From assembly GCF_006352025.1 (NCBI RefSeq), contig NZ_CP040936.1:4652001-4716000 (forward strand): a stretch of 64,000 nt of DNA, written 5' to 3'. The stretch's first letter is position 1; each line of letters opens with the position of its first letter. This stretch comes from Hymenobacter sp. DG01 (lineage in GTDB: Bacteria > Bacteroidota > Bacteroidia > Cytophagales > Hymenobacteraceae). The notes under the pieces are model-generated. The model was not told where the DNA came from, did no database searches, and saw nothing but the letters and a program-made list of their open reading frames with translations. Both the position numbers and the translations under genes were made by a program. This document shows positions 1-8,622 of this stretch, piece by piece.

Positions 1-98
1 CCGTCATGCTGAGCGAAGGCGCAGCATCTCGCCCGCATCGTTAGAGTTGGTTTGGCAGAGTCAGCATGCGAGATGCTTCGACTCCGCTCAGCATGACG
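1..98. repeat. Intergenic long inverted repeat (GTCATG-ended)
   Basis: Two imperfect arms at 1-32 and 68-98 are reverse complements over about 31 bases, with mismatches only in the middle of the arm, and are separated by about 35 bases. Both outer ends carry CGTCATG / CATGACG. Transcribed, it would fold into a long hairpin just upstream of the glycosyltransferase gene. Related elements with the same GTCATG terminus occur at 58097-58252 and 59480-59516, so this is likely a dispersed intergenic repeat and not a gene-specific regulator. The left end may continue beyond the window. Confidence 0.75.
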
Positions 99-151
99 TT
101 CCTCTTACCTGTCACCATTCACCTCATCACCTCATTACCACTGACCCCCCC

Positions 152-1216
152 ATGAAAATTCTGGTTCTGCGCTTTTCTTCCATCGGCGATATTGTGCTGA
201 CGACACCTGTGGTGCGGTGCCTGAAGCTGCAGGTGCCGGGGGCGCAGGTGCATTTCGCAACCAAGCCTGCCTTCCGCAGCTTCCTGGAGCCCAATCCCTA
301 CATCGATAAGGTGCACTGCCTCAGTGGCTCCCTGCAGGAGCTGGTGGCCGAGCTGCGGGCCGAAAAGTTCGATTTCATCGTGGACCTGCACCACAACCTG
401 CGCACCACCCTCATCAAAGCTCAGCTCGGGGTGAAGTCTACCGCTTTTGACAAGCTAAATTGGCGTAAGTGGCTGCTGGTGCGCTTTAAAATCGACACCC
501 TACCCCGCGTCCACATCGTGGACCGGTACCTGGAGGCGGCCGCGCCGCTGGGGGTGAAAAACGACGGGCAGGGGCTGGATTACTTTATTCCGGCCCGGGA
601 TGAGGTGGCGGTAGTTACCGTGCTGCCCCCGGCGTTTCAGCGGGGCTACGTGGCCTTTGCCATCGGGGCCCAGCATGCCACCAAGCGTCTGCCTGTAGAG
701 CGCATTATTGAGCTGTGCGGCCTGCTTCGGCAGCCGGTAGTGCTGCTCGGCGGCCCCGAAGATGAAAGCACCGGCCACGTTATCGAGCTGGCTTTTGACA
801 GCCAAACGGTGGCCTCGCCGCCTGCCCCTGGCCACATTCCGGCCAGCCCGTACTATTTCCCTACCCCCGCCGACCCGGCAGAGTCACAGACGGTTATTTT
901 CAACGCCTGCGGCAAGTTCAACCTGAACCAGTCGGCCTCGCTGGTGCGGCAGGCCCGCCTGGTAGTCAGCCACGATACCGGCCTGATGCACATTGCAGCG
1001 GCCTTCCGGAAAGAGATATTCAGCGTGTGGGGCAACACCGTGCCGGAGTTTGGCATGTACCCGTACCGCACGGAATTTCGGGTGCTGGAAGTGCCGGGGC
1101 TGCCCTGCCGGCCGTGCTCTAAAATCGGCTACGAAAAGTGCCCGCAGGGCCATTTCCGCTGCATGCGCGACATCACCTTCAACCTCGACCTGCCACCCGC
1201 CCGCGACGGCCGGTAA
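152..1216 (+). CDS. Glycosyltransferase family 9 (heptosyltransferase-like)
   Basis: Predicted ADP-heptose:LPS heptosyltransferase-type enzyme (GT9, GT-B fold), which would add a sugar to the inner LPS core on the cytoplasmic face. The N-terminus carries the family signature RFSSIGDIVLTTP (about residues 6-18). The C-terminal half has VVSHDTGLMHIAAAF, the D-T-G-x-x-H nucleotide-sugar site typical of GT9, and a cysteine-rich stretch near the end (CRPCSKIGYEKCPQGHFRCM). At 354 aa it has the normal family length. The reading frame is open back to 47, but the conserved MKILVLRF start at 152 is preceded by a pyrimidine-rich leader (TCACCTCATCACCTC) typical of this genome. The family call is firm. 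The acceptor and sugar are not determinable here. Confidence 0.9.
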   Translation: MKILVLRFSSIGDIVLTTPVVRCLKLQVPGAQVHFATKPAFRSFLEPNPYIDKVHCLSGSLQELVAELRAEKFDFIVDLHHNLRTTLIKAQLGVKSTAFDKLNWRKWLLVRFKIDTLPRVHIVDRYLEAAAPLGVKNDGQGLDYFIPARDEVAVVTVLPPAFQRGYVAFAIGAQHATKRLPVERIIELCGLLRQPVVLLGGPEDESTGHVIELAFDSQTVASPPAPGHIPASPYYFPTPADPAESQTVIFNACGKFNLNQSASLVRQARLVVSHDTGLMHIAAAFRKEIFSVWGNTVPEFGMYPYRTEFRVLEVPGLPCRPCSKIGYEKCPQGHFRCMRDITFNLDLPPARDGR

Positions 1217-1553
1217 AATTCAATTTCTTCGGGCAGCACAGCGCATCAGGAAGGTGCATTACTCCATTTGCCAGCTGATTGGCCTGTCAGAATCCTAAAA
1301 CTGCGTGGCCTTTTTGCCCTTAGGCCGGACCGGCTGCTTTGCTTCCTTGCCGGCGAAAGGCGCGTTAGGGCAGGCAACCGGAAGTGGACGAGAATTTCAC
1401 GGCAAGGTTTCTGGTTGCAGGCGCCAATTATCCGGCGTGGGAGGCTTTGCACTGCGGTAGGGGGTAGGGCGAGCCCATAAAGTGAGGCCGTTTATGTTAC
1501 TGTCTGCGGCCTCGCGCCGTATGCTGTAGCCGGGCTATTCTTCTTCCTTGCTA
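1217..1553. other. Intergenic region, nothing recognised
   Basis: About 340 bases between the glycosyltransferase and the OsmC gene. A 70-codon open frame at 1268-1480 has no recognisable motif or family-like composition, so I do not call it. A weak hairpin pairs GAGGCCG at 1484-1490 with CGGCCTC at 1506-1512. The heptamer GGGGTAG, recurrent in this window, occurs at 1461. No promoter box was found. Confidence 0.5.
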
Positions 1554-2003
1554 ATGCCAACCGCAACTACTGCTACCCCATCTGTTCTGGTGAAAGTCGG
1601 GCCTGAGGCCTTGCTGGCCGAAATTCAGGCCGGCCGCCATACCTACCTCATTGATGAGCCCGTGGCCGTTGGCGGCCAGGACCGCGGCCCCACGCCCTAC
1701 GACCTGCTGCTGTCGGCCCTGGGAGCTTGCACGGCCATTACGCTGCGCCTTTACGCCTCTCAGAAACACTGGCCCCTCGAAGGCATTGAGGTGCGCCTGC
1801 GCCACCAGCGCGTACACCGCCACGACTGCGAGAAATGCGAGCAGGCCGGCGAAATGCTGGAAGAAATTCAGAAAGAGCTTTGCCTGTTGGGCCCCCTCAC
1901 GCCGGAGCAGCGCCAGCGCCTCCAGCTGATTTCCGAGAAGTGCCCCGTTCAGAAAACCTTGACCAGCGGCGCCCTGCGCGTTGTAACCACCGTGGTGGGG
2001 TAG
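1554..2003 (+). CDS. OsmC family protein
   Basis: OsmC/Ohr-fold protein of 149 aa, a family that includes thiol-dependent organic hydroperoxide reductases. It has the two family cysteines: one in GACTAITLRLYA (about residue 60) after the PTPYDLLLSALGA helix start, and one in SEKCPVQKTL (about residue 130). Between them lies an insert with HDCEKC, as in the YhfA-like branch of the family, so the exact substrate is uncertain. ATG at 1554 was chosen; a TTG two codons upstream keeps the frame open. The gene stands alone, with a 46-base gap to the zinc-finger gene that follows on the same strand. Confidence 0.88.
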   Translation: MPTATTATPSVLVKVGPEALLAEIQAGRHTYLIDEPVAVGGQDRGPTPYDLLLSALGACTAITLRLYASQKHWPLEGIEVRLRHQRVHRHDCEKCEQAGEMLEEIQKELCLLGPLTPEQRQRLQLISEKCPVQKTLTSGALRVVTTVVG

Positions 2004-2049
2004 CAACTTGGCGTCCGTATGCTTATCATATCGGTAAATAGCTACTCCT

Positions 2050-2316
2050 ATGTCTCTCTGCCAGCACTTACAAGCCATTGAAACTGTAGTTCCTGTACCG
2101 GCTAACCCAGTATGTACTGAGTGCCTGGCCTTGGGTGATACCTGGGTGCATCTGCGCGTATGCCAGGATTGCGGCCATGTTGGCTGCTGTGACTCCTCGA
2201 AAAACAAGCACGCTACCCATCACTTTCAGGCCACTCAGCACCCCGTGGTTGTTTCTGCCGAACCCGGCGAACAATGGGCCTGGTGCTATGTGGATAGTCA
2301 AATGGGAGAGTACTGA
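2050..2316 (+). CDS. UBP-type zinc finger protein
   Basis: Stand-alone zf-UBP domain of 88 aa. In eukaryotes this fold binds the C-terminus of ubiquitin; its bacterial role is unknown. Visible zinc ligands include C5, the CTEC pair (about residues 22-25), CQDCGHVGCCDSS (about 38-50) and the His cluster KHATHHFQATQHP (about 54-66). The protein ends shortly after EQWAWCYVD, a typical end for this family. It lies 46 bases downstream of the OsmC gene on the same strand and runs into a shared bidirectional terminator with serS. Confidence 0.87.
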   Translation: MSLCQHLQAIETVVPVPANPVCTECLALGDTWVHLRVCQDCGHVGCCDSSKNKHATHHFQATQHPVVVSAEPGEQWAWCYVDSQMGEY

Positions 2317-2332
2317 TCAGATCAGTAAGACT

Positions 2333-2370
2333 AAAAAAGCCCGTCCAAATTGCTTTGGACGGGCTTTCTT
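2333..2370. terminator. Bidirectional intrinsic terminator
   Basis: Hairpin with stem AGCCCGTCCAAA / TTTGGACGGGCT and a 4-base loop. It is flanked by an A-run on the left and a T-rich run on the right, so it can end transcription of both the zinc-finger gene (+) and serS (-), which converge here. Confidence 0.9.
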
Positions 2371-2387
2371 TAAATCAGGAAGAACCG

Positions 2388-3662
2388 CTAGCCAATCTTG
2401 CTGAAGCCGCAGTAGCTGTGCAGCACTTCCGGCAGGTGGATGCCGTCTTCCTGCTGGTTGTTTTCGAGCAGGGCCGCCACAATGCGGGGCAGGGCCAGAG
2501 CCGAGCCGTTGAGCGTGTGCAGCAGCTGGGTTTTGCCGTTTTCGGCGCGGTAGCGCAGCTTGAGGCGGTTGGCCTGGTAGGTTTCGAAGTTCGAGCACGA
2601 CGATACTTCCAGCCACCGGCCCTGGGCCGCCGACCATACCTCCAGGTCATAGGTCAGGGCCGAGGTAAAGCCCATGTCGCCGCCGCAGAGGCGCAGCACA
2701 CGGTAGGGAAGCTGCAGCTTCTGGAGCAAGCCTTCAATGTGGGCCAGCATTTCCTCCAGCTGGGTGTAGCTCTGCTCGGGGTGGGCAATCTGCACGATTT
2801 CGACCTTATCGAACTGGTGCAGGCGGTTGAGGCCGCGCACATCGGCACCCCAGGAGCCAGCCTCGCGGCGGAAGCAGGGCGTGTAGCCGGCGTTGCGGAT
2901 GGGCAGCTTCTCGGTGGCTACAATCTCGTCGCGGTAGAGGTTGGTAATCGGGACTTCCGCCGTTGGGATGAGGTAGAGGTTGTCCTGGGCATCGTGGTAC
3001 ATCTGGCCCTCCTTGTCGGGCAGCTGGCCCGTGCCGTAGCCTGAAGCCTCATTTACAAGCACCGGCGGCTGAATTTCGGTGTAGCCGGCGTCGCGGGCCT
3101 CATCCAGGAAAAAGTTGATGAGCGCACGCTGCAGACGGGCCCCCTGGTTTTTGTACACCGGGAAACCCGCCCCGGTAATTTTAACGCCCAGGTCGAAGTC
3201 GATGATGTCGTACTTCTTGATCAGCTCCCAGTGAGGCTGGGCATTGGCGGGCAGTGTAGGCTGCTGGCCCACCTCGCGCACTACCTCGTTGTCCTGGGCC
3301 GAGCGGCCTTCGGGTACGCTGCTGTGAGGCAGGTTGGGCAGCTTATAGAGGGTTTGCTGCAGGGCTTCCTCTACCTGGCTCAGCTCCTCGGCGTGAGCTT
3401 TGGTTTGCTGCTTCAGCTCGGCGGTACGCAGCTTCAGCGTTTCGGCCCCGGCTTTGTCGCCGCTTTTCATCAGGGCCCCAATCTGGCGGGCCAGGTCATT
3501 GGCTTCGGCCTGCCCCGAGTCGTGGGCCGTTTGTAAATCCTTGCGCCGCTGATCAAGGGCCAGAATAGCCTGCACATCGGCTTCGGCGGTTTTGTAATGT
3601 TTTTTGGCCAGGCCGGCCAGCACCGCATCGGTGTGCTCTCTCAGGACAGAAACTTGCAGCAT
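2388..3662 (-). CDS. serS: Seryl-tRNA synthetase
   Basis: Charges tRNA-Ser with serine (cytoplasmic, class II aaRS). The 424-aa length is normal. The N-terminal ~110 residues form the two-helix coiled-coil arm that contacts the long variable arm of tRNA-Ser (rich in Lys/Glu/Gln, e.g. AELKQQTKAHAEELSQVEEA). Motif 2 is visible as TPCFRREAGSWGAD followed by LHQFDKVEI, and motif 3 in the ...YRAENGKTQLLHTLNGSALALPR region near the C-terminus. A Bacteroidota -7 box (TACTTTTG, minus strand) lies 30 bases upstream of the ATG. Single gene, convergent with the zinc-finger gene. Confidence 0.98.
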   Translation of the reverse strand: MLQVSVLREHTDAVLAGLAKKHYKTAEADVQAILALDQRRKDLQTAHDSGQAEANDLARQIGALMKSGDKAGAETLKLRTAELKQQTKAHAEELSQVEEALQQTLYKLPNLPHSSVPEGRSAQDNEVVREVGQQPTLPANAQPHWELIKKYDIIDFDLGVKITGAGFPVYKNQGARLQRALINFFLDEARDAGYTEIQPPVLVNEASGYGTGQLPDKEGQMYHDAQDNLYLIPTAEVPITNLYRDEIVATEKLPIRNAGYTPCFRREAGSWGADVRGLNRLHQFDKVEIVQIAHPEQSYTQLEEMLAHIEGLLQKLQLPYRVLRLCGGDMGFTSALTYDLEVWSAAQGRWLEVSSCSNFETYQANRLKLRYRAENGKTQLLHTLNGSALALPRIVAALLENNQQEDGIHLPEVLHSYCGFSKIG

Positions 3663-4162
3663 AACAGCAGAAAACGCAGAATGGAATAAGACAAAAGTAA
3701 ACGGCTTATTTAATAGATGAGGAGCCAGCCGTAAAAATCAGGGCCTGCGGGCCGAGCGGCCGGCCGCTGGCTCACCCCGAATTAGGGCCTCTGGGGAATG
3801 ATAATTGCCCCGGAAAAGTTAGAGAGTAATTACCTGGCTGGGTGTATCCTTTTGGGCCGAAGCTGCGTTATGAAACCGAGCAGCAAAATCTCTGCTGTAA
3901 TTTGGCAGTTCCGGCACATTGCGTTAACATTGCAAGTAGTAGCCGGCGCTGGCTGCCGGACGCGTAGGGTTTCTTTTTTCCTGCGTCTGGCCCGCAACAT
4001 TATTCTGTGCCACCCGGCCCACCCACGGTTTTACCCCTCGCTTCTTTCTCGCGTCTGGCCCCGCGTTGCGGTTGTCCGTTGTGCCCGGAATGCCCTGTGC
4101 TGTCCCGTTTGGTTTCCTTTGGTTTCCGCTGCCCCGCCTGAATTTTTCGCTCAGCTTCTTAT
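3663..4162 (+). promoter_or_regulatory. Long leader region of rho, pyrimidine-rich near the gene
   Basis: 500 bases between the divergent serS and rho genes. A 128-codon frame at 3798-4184 has no protein-like features and overlaps the rho start, so I do not call it. The last ~160 bases before rho are C- and T-rich and G-poor, with a direct repeat of TTTGGTTTCC around 4109-4128. C>G unstructured RNA is the kind of sequence Rho itself loads on, so autogenous termination in this leader is plausible, as known for rho in Escherichia coli. Inference only. Confidence 0.4.
3692..3699 (-). promoter_or_regulatory. Candidate -7 promoter box for serS
   Basis: TACTTTTG on the minus strand matches the Bacteroidota -7 consensus TAnnTTTG and lies 30 bases upstream of the serS start. 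I see no clear TTG -33 element at the usual spacing, so this rests on the -7 box alone. Confidence 0.5.
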
Positions 4163-6385
4163 ATGTACACTATTGACGAGTTGAAGGACCGATTGCTGTC
4201 CGAACTAAAGGAAATTGCTGAAAAACTGAATGTTGGCAATTTCAAAAAACTCAGCAAGCAGGATCTGATTTACAAGATTCTCGATCAGCAGGCTATTACT
4301 CCTCCGGATAAACTTCCTCAAAAAGTGAAATCAGCGGCGTCTGCAAGCTCTGCCGCGGAAGCGCCCGCACCGGCGGAGGCCCCGGCTGCGGAAGCGCCTG
4401 CCGCTAAAGCTGCGCCTGCCCGCGCCGCCCGTGCCCCGCGTACGGCCGCCCCGCGCCGTGAGCCTGCCGCCCGCGGCAAGGCTGCCGCCGCTCCCGCGGA
4501 AGCTGCCCCCGATGCACCCGTTACCGAGGCTGCCGTGGCCGCCCCGGAGCCCGCCCCTGTTGCTCCCGCTGCCCCAGAGGTAGTGCCCGTCCCGGAAGTG
4601 GCTCCGGTAGCCGCGGCAGAAGTGGATGCTGGTCCCGACCGGCCCGTGAAGCTTTACCAGCGCCCCGAGCGGCGCACCCGCACCGACCGCGCTGGTCGGC
4701 CCATTGTGGCCCCGGCTGCCAGTGAGGCCCCAGCCAGCCCCGAAGCTGCTACGGCGGTAGCGGAGGCGCCTGCCGCTGAAATCCTGGAACCAGCGGTTGC
4801 CCCGCAGGATGCTCCGGCTGGTCGTGAAGCGCGCCCTGCCGAGGCTCCGGCTCCCGCCCGCGAGGGCCGGGCCGATCAGCCCCGCATTTTCCGGGAGGGC
4901 CGTGAGTACCGCAACGATGCCCCGCGTGAAGCCCGTAACGATGCTCCTCGCGCCGATTTCCGCTCCGATGGGGCCGCCCGGCCCGAAAGCAACGGCCGCG
5001 CTGAGCAGACCCGGGAACGGGAGCTGCGCAACGATGCGCCCCGCGCTGACTTCCGCTCTGATGGAGCCGCCCGCGACGGTCGTTCCCTGGATCAGCCCCG
5101 TAACCTGCGCGAGGGTGGCCGCCCCGATGCCCGTGAGCAGCGCGAGCAGCGCCGCGAGGAACGCTACGCCGCCCGGGAACTCCAGCGCCAGCAGCGCCAG
5201 GAGCAACGCCAGGCCGCCGGTGTAGCCGAGCAGCCCCGCCCTGAACAGCGCCCCGCCCGCCAGGAAATGGACATCGTAATTCCGGGCGAAGGCACGCTGG
5301 AAATGATGCCCGATGGCGGCTATGGATTCCTGCGCAGCCCCTTCTATAACTACCTGGCTTCGCCCGACGATATTTATGTGTCGCCGCAGCAGGTCAAGCA
5401 GTTCGGCCTGAAAGCCGGCGACACCGTGAAGTGCACCATCCGCCCGCCCCGCGACGGAGAGAAGTATTTCGCCTTGGTGGGAGTGGAAGGCATCAACGGG
5501 CGCTCCGTGGAGGAAGCCCGCGACCGTATTCCGTTCAATAACCTGACCCCGCTGTTTGCTGAAGAGCGCCTGAAGCTGACTACCAAGTCGGCCCAGTACA
5601 GCACCCGGATTCTGGACTTGTTCGCGCCCATTGGCAAAGGCCAGCGCGGCCTGATTGTAGCCCAGCCCAAAACCGGTAAAACGGTGCTGCTCCAGGAAAT
5701 TGCCAACGCCATTTCGGAAAACCACCCTGAGGTGTACCTGATGATTCTGCTCATCGATGAACGCCCGGAGGAAGTAACGGACATGGCCCGCTCGGTAAAA
5801 GCCGAGGTGCTGAGCTCCACCTTCGATGAAACGGCTGACCGCCACGTAAAAATTGCCACCATTGCCATGGAAAAGGCCAAGCGCCTCGTGGAGTGCGGCC
5901 ACGACGTGGTGATTCTGCTTGACTCCATTACCCGTTTGGCCCGTGCTTACAACACGGTGCAGCCAGCTTCGGGCAAAATCCTCTCGGGTGGTGTAGATGC
6001 CAACGCCTTGCACAAGCCCAAGCGTTTCTTCGGGGCAGCCCGTAACGTGGAAGATGGCGGCTCCCTGACCATCATTGCTACGGCCCTCATTGAAACCGGC
6101 TCGAAGATGGACGAGGTGATTTTTGAGGAATTCAAAGGCACCGGCAACATGGAGCTGCAACTGGACCGCAAGCTGGCCAACAAGCGTATTTTCCCGGCCA
6201 TCGACGTGCCCGCCTCTGGTACCCGCCGCGAAGACCTGCTCATGAGCAAGGACGAGCTGAACCGCATCTGGGTGCTACGCAAGTTTATGTCGGACATGAC
6301 GGCCTCCGAAGCAATGGAGTTCCTGAAGGACCGCATGAAAGGCACCCGCGACAACGAGGAGTTCCTGATGGCTATGAACGGGTAA
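4163..6385 (+). CDS. rho: Transcription termination factor Rho with large disordered insertion
   Basis: Hexameric RNA-dependent ATPase that ends transcription. At 740 aa it is about 320 residues longer than the E. coli protein. Order: a Rho N-terminal helical domain (about 1-45); a low-complexity insertion (about 55-365) rich in Ala/Pro/Glu, then Arg/Glu/Asp/Gln; the cold-shock-like RNA-binding domain starting near [20 protein letters not shown] (about 369); and the ATPase domain with Walker A in [12 protein letters not shown] (about 500) and Walker B-like [16 protein letters not shown] (about 580). Within the insertion the phrase [16 protein letters not shown] occurs twice (DNA 4934-4981 and 5027-5074). 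Such insertions are characteristic of Bacteroidota Rho. Followed by a strong terminator. Confidence 0.98.
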   Translation: MYTIDELKDRLLSELKEIAEKLNVGNFKKLSKQDLIYKILDQQAITPPDKLPQKVKSAASASSAAEAPAPAEAPAAEAPAAKAAPARAARAPRTAAPRREPAARGKAAAAPAEAAPDAPVTEAAVAAPEPAPVAPAAPEVVPVPEVAPVAAAEVDAGPDRPVKLYQRPERRTRTDRAGRPIVAPAASEAPASPEAATAVAEAPAAEILEPAVAPQDAPAGREARPAEAPAPAREGRADQPRIFREGREYRNDAPREARNDAPRADFRSDGAARPESNGRAEQTRERELRNDAPRADFRSDGAARDGRSLDQPRNLREGGRPDAREQREQRREERYAARELQRQQRQEQRQAAGVAEQPRPEQRPARQEMDIVIPGEGTLEMMPDGGYGFLRSPFYNYLASPDDIYVSPQQVKQFGLKAGDTVKCTIRPPRDGEKYFALVGVEGINGRSVEEARDRIPFNNLTPLFAEERLKLTTKSAQYSTRILDLFAPIGKGQRGLIVAQPKTGKTVLLQEIANAISENHPEVYLMILLIDERPEEVTDMARSVKAEVLSSTFDETADRHVKIATIAMEKAKRLVECGHDVVILLDSITRLARAYNTVQPASGKILSGGVDANALHKPKRFFGAARNVEDGGSLTIIATALIETGSKMDEVIFEEFKGTGNMELQLDRKLANKRIFPAIDVPASGTRREDLLMSKDELNRIWVLRKFMSDMTASEAMEFLKDRMKGTRDNEEFLMAMNG

Positions 6386-6412
6386 CCTGCATAGAGTTTC
6401 TTATTTTCCAAC

Positions 6413-6450
6413 GTAAAGGCCCGTTCTGCAAGTGCAGAACGGGCCTTTAC
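6413..6450. terminator. Bidirectional intrinsic terminator
   Basis: A perfect 18-base stem (core AAAGGCCCGTTCTGC / GCAGAACGGGCCTTT) with a tiny loop lies between the convergent rho and T9SS-cargo genes. The A/T edges could serve both directions. Confidence 0.9.
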
Positions 6451-6469
6451 ATTTGGCGTAGGGGTAGCC

Positions 6470-7702
6470 TCACTTCCGGACCAGGCGTTGCACGCTGCGC
6501 CTGCCCCCTATGACAAGCTCCATGAAATAAATGCCGGCGGGCACCCGCTGCACCGAAAGGGTAGCGCCACTGCTTGCCTCGCCCGCCATGAGTGTTTTGC
6601 CGGTAGCGGCGTACAGCCGATACTTCACTGGGCCGCGGGCATAGGGCAGAATAATGGTGCCGGTGCTGGGATTGGGGAAAAGCGCCACCTCGGCTTCCGG
6701 CGGCCCAGCCACAGGCACTACCAATGAGTACGTTGCGGAACCATCGTGGTCCACTTGCCGAAGCCGGTAGTAAGCCGGAGTCCCCAGCGGGGAAAGGTCG
6801 GTAAAGGAATAAATGGCACCCTTGGCCGTAGTGGCGCTACCCCTCACCTGCCCGATAGCCCCAAACGTTTTGCCATCGGGGCTGCGCTGCACCTCAAAGT
6901 AAGCGTTGTCCTGCTCCATGGCGGTGGCCCAGGTCAGCAGGATCTGTTGGCTGCGGCGCTCCGCCGAGAAGCGGATGAGATGCACGGGCAGAGGGCGTGA
7001 GCTGGTTACGGTTATGTTGTCTATAAACAGGGCCGAGAGGGCATTGGCATTCAATATAATCCGTGCCCGGATGTTAGTCAGGTTTTCCTGCGCAATAGTG
7101 ACCCTGATAGTGCTGACGGCTTCCGAACTCGTGGTAACAATACGGCTGATAGGCGTACCCAGCGTAGTGGCCGCAATGCCGGTAGCCGCATAGTCCCAGG
7201 CGGCTCCTCGGGCGCCGGTTATGGTAACCGCAGGCTGGTAACTGCTCCCACCGTCGGTGCTGAGGCTTAGTACTACCGAGCCTTGGGCCGTAAGTCCCAG
7301 CCCCGGCCCTAACCCGTGCGCCGCCAATTGAAAGCTGATGACGCTTCCGCCAGACTGCTGAAAGAGCAGGGGAATATCGAGCTGGGTAGTCTGAGCGGTG
7401 CCGCTCACCACATTCAGGTTGATAATCCCGAAAGCTGCCGAACCCCCTACCCCAACTGTAGTGCCCGGGGTAGCCGTAAGCCCGCCAACCAAGGCTGATG
7501 CAAGGCCGCTGTAGGGCTGCCCGCTACCCCCGTTGGTATTCACAACCGTGTAGGAAAGCTGATTGGGGCCAGCATCAAAGGATTGCGCATACGTGTATTG
7601 GGCCCACGCCTCGTTGGGTACACTGGCAAGAGCAATAACCCCACACGCCGCACAGTACCACACTTTGTCCTTGAATCGAGAAATCCACCCCAGCATATCC
7701 AT
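6470..7702 (-). CDS. Secreted protein with T9SS type A sorting domain
   Basis: Exported protein of about 410 aa with an N-terminal signal sequence (hydrophobic [20 protein letters not shown], then cleavage before QYTYA). The middle is Ser/Thr/Gly/Val-rich beta-structure resembling an adhesin or lectin-like fold. Next comes a fibronectin-like segment ([20 protein letters not shown]...[13 protein letters not shown]), and the protein ends in the conserved type IX secretion C-terminal domain: [14 protein letters not shown], an [13 protein letters not shown] strand, and a basic end (QRLVRK). That domain directs transport across the outer membrane and surface anchoring. ATG at 7702 was chosen; an upstream TTG (7747) gives 15 extra residues and a second ATG lies two codons further in. 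Function of the mature part unknown. Confidence 0.88.
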   Translation of the reverse strand: MDMLGWISRFKDKVWYCAACGVIALASVPNEAWAQYTYAQSFDAGPNQLSYTVVNTNGGSGQPYSGLASALVGGLTATPGTTVGVGGSAAFGIINLNVVSGTAQTTQLDIPLLFQQSGGSVISFQLAAHGLGPGLGLTAQGSVVLSLSTDGGSSYQPAVTITGARGAAWDYAATGIAATTLGTPISRIVTTSSEAVSTIRVTIAQENLTNIRARIILNANALSALFIDNITVTSSRPLPVHLIRFSAERRSQQILLTWATAMEQDNAYFEVQRSPDGKTFGAIGQVRGSATTAKGAIYSFTDLSPLGTPAYYRLRQVDHDGSATYSLVVPVAGPPEAEVALFPNPSTGTIILPYARGPVKYRLYAATGKTLMAGEASSGATLSVQRVPAGIYFMELVIGGRRSVQRLVRK

Positions 7703-7906
7703 CGGCACAGAAAGTAAAAGCAATGAACCTTTAGTAATAATATGCAAAATATTATCGATATGATCATAAAATAGTGTGATTTCTTAGGTTGATGGCCTGC
7801 AGACTAGGTGTGCGTGCGGTATTGGCTGGCCGGCTCATCAAGAAAGATCAGGCCTTGAGCGGCGCACAGTTGCGCCTCCGCTCAGAACGCCGGTTCTTTG
7901 CAGACT

Positions 7907-8563
7907 ATGGAACAGCAGCATGATCTTCCCGAGCTTCTTTATATCTCGGACCCCCTCTGCGCGTGGTGCTACGGCACGAGCCCGGTAGTGCAGCAGGTGC
8001 AACAAGCCTTTGCCGGCCGCCTGGAGGTGTCGGTGCTCTGTGGGGGTATGATAACCGGGGAGCAGGTAGGGCCCATTGGCGAGGACTGGCCTTACCTGGC
8101 CGGGGCCCTGGCGCAGGTAGAAAAAGTTACGGGCGTGCAGTTTGGCGCGGCATTTCGGGCCCAAGGCGAGCAGGGCAGCTACCTTCAGAATTCCGAGCCG
8201 CCGAGCCGGGCCATTCATGCCTTCCGACAGTTGCGCCAGGAGCACACCGCCGAATTTGCCCACGCAGTACAGCAGGCATATTTCCGGGATGGAGCCGATT
8301 TAAATAATCTGGCCACCTACAAGCCCTTGGCTGCCGCTTACGGCCTTGACCCTACCGAGTTCCGCCAGCAGCTCACGCGCCCCGATACCATCCGGGGGAC
8401 GCAGCTGGAGTTTGCTGCCGTCGGAAAAATTGGAGTGCAGGGCTTTCCTACCCTAATCCTGCGGATCGGGAGCCAGGGGTACGTGCTGGCCCGTGGCTTT
8501 GCCCCGTTTGAAACACTCAGCGCCGATATTACGGAGGCCCTTCGTCAGGCAGGGGAGCAGTAA
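7907..8563 (+). CDS. DsbA-family thioredoxin-fold protein (FrnE-like)
   Basis: Thiol oxidoreductase of the DsbA superfamily, 218 aa. The active-site CxxC is in SDPLCAWCYG (about residues 14-23), followed by the all-helical insert and the cis-Pro strand VQGFPTLILR (about residue 180). There is no signal peptide, so it is probably cytoplasmic, like the FrnE-type proteins of this group. ATG at 7907 was chosen over a TTG three codons upstream. Convergent with the lipoprotein gene across a strong terminator. Physiological substrate unknown. Confidence 0.88.
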   Translation: MEQQHDLPELLYISDPLCAWCYGTSPVVQQVQQAFAGRLEVSVLCGGMITGEQVGPIGEDWPYLAGALAQVEKVTGVQFGAAFRAQGEQGSYLQNSEPPSRAIHAFRQLRQEHTAEFAHAVQQAYFRDGADLNNLATYKPLAAAYGLDPTEFRQQLTRPDTIRGTQLEFAAVGKIGVQGFPTLILRIGSQGYVLARGFAPFETLSADITEALRQAGEQ

Positions 8564-8581
8564 CACCAAGCCTGAGCAGCC

Positions 8582-8620
8582 ACAAAAAAGGCGAAACGGT
8601 TGCGTTTCGCCTTTTTTGTG
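8582..8620. terminator. Bidirectional intrinsic terminator
   Basis: Stem AAAAAGGCGAAAC / GTTTCGCCTTTTT with a 6-base loop, A-run on the left and T-run on the right. Ends both the DsbA-family gene (+) and the lipoprotein gene (-). Confidence 0.93.
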
Positions 8621-8622
8621 GG

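Noticed and set aside
1268..1480. 70-codon frame between glycosyltransferase and OsmC genes
   Set aside because: Arg-rich, motif-free, no leader pattern.
3798..4184. Possible short gene upstream of rho
   Set aside because: Low-complexity, overlaps the rho start, no family features; leader RNA is a better reading.
4331..6160. 609-codon open frame on the minus strand inside rho
   Set aside because: Gly/Arg/His-rich shadow of the rho insertion; no domain, and rho is certain.
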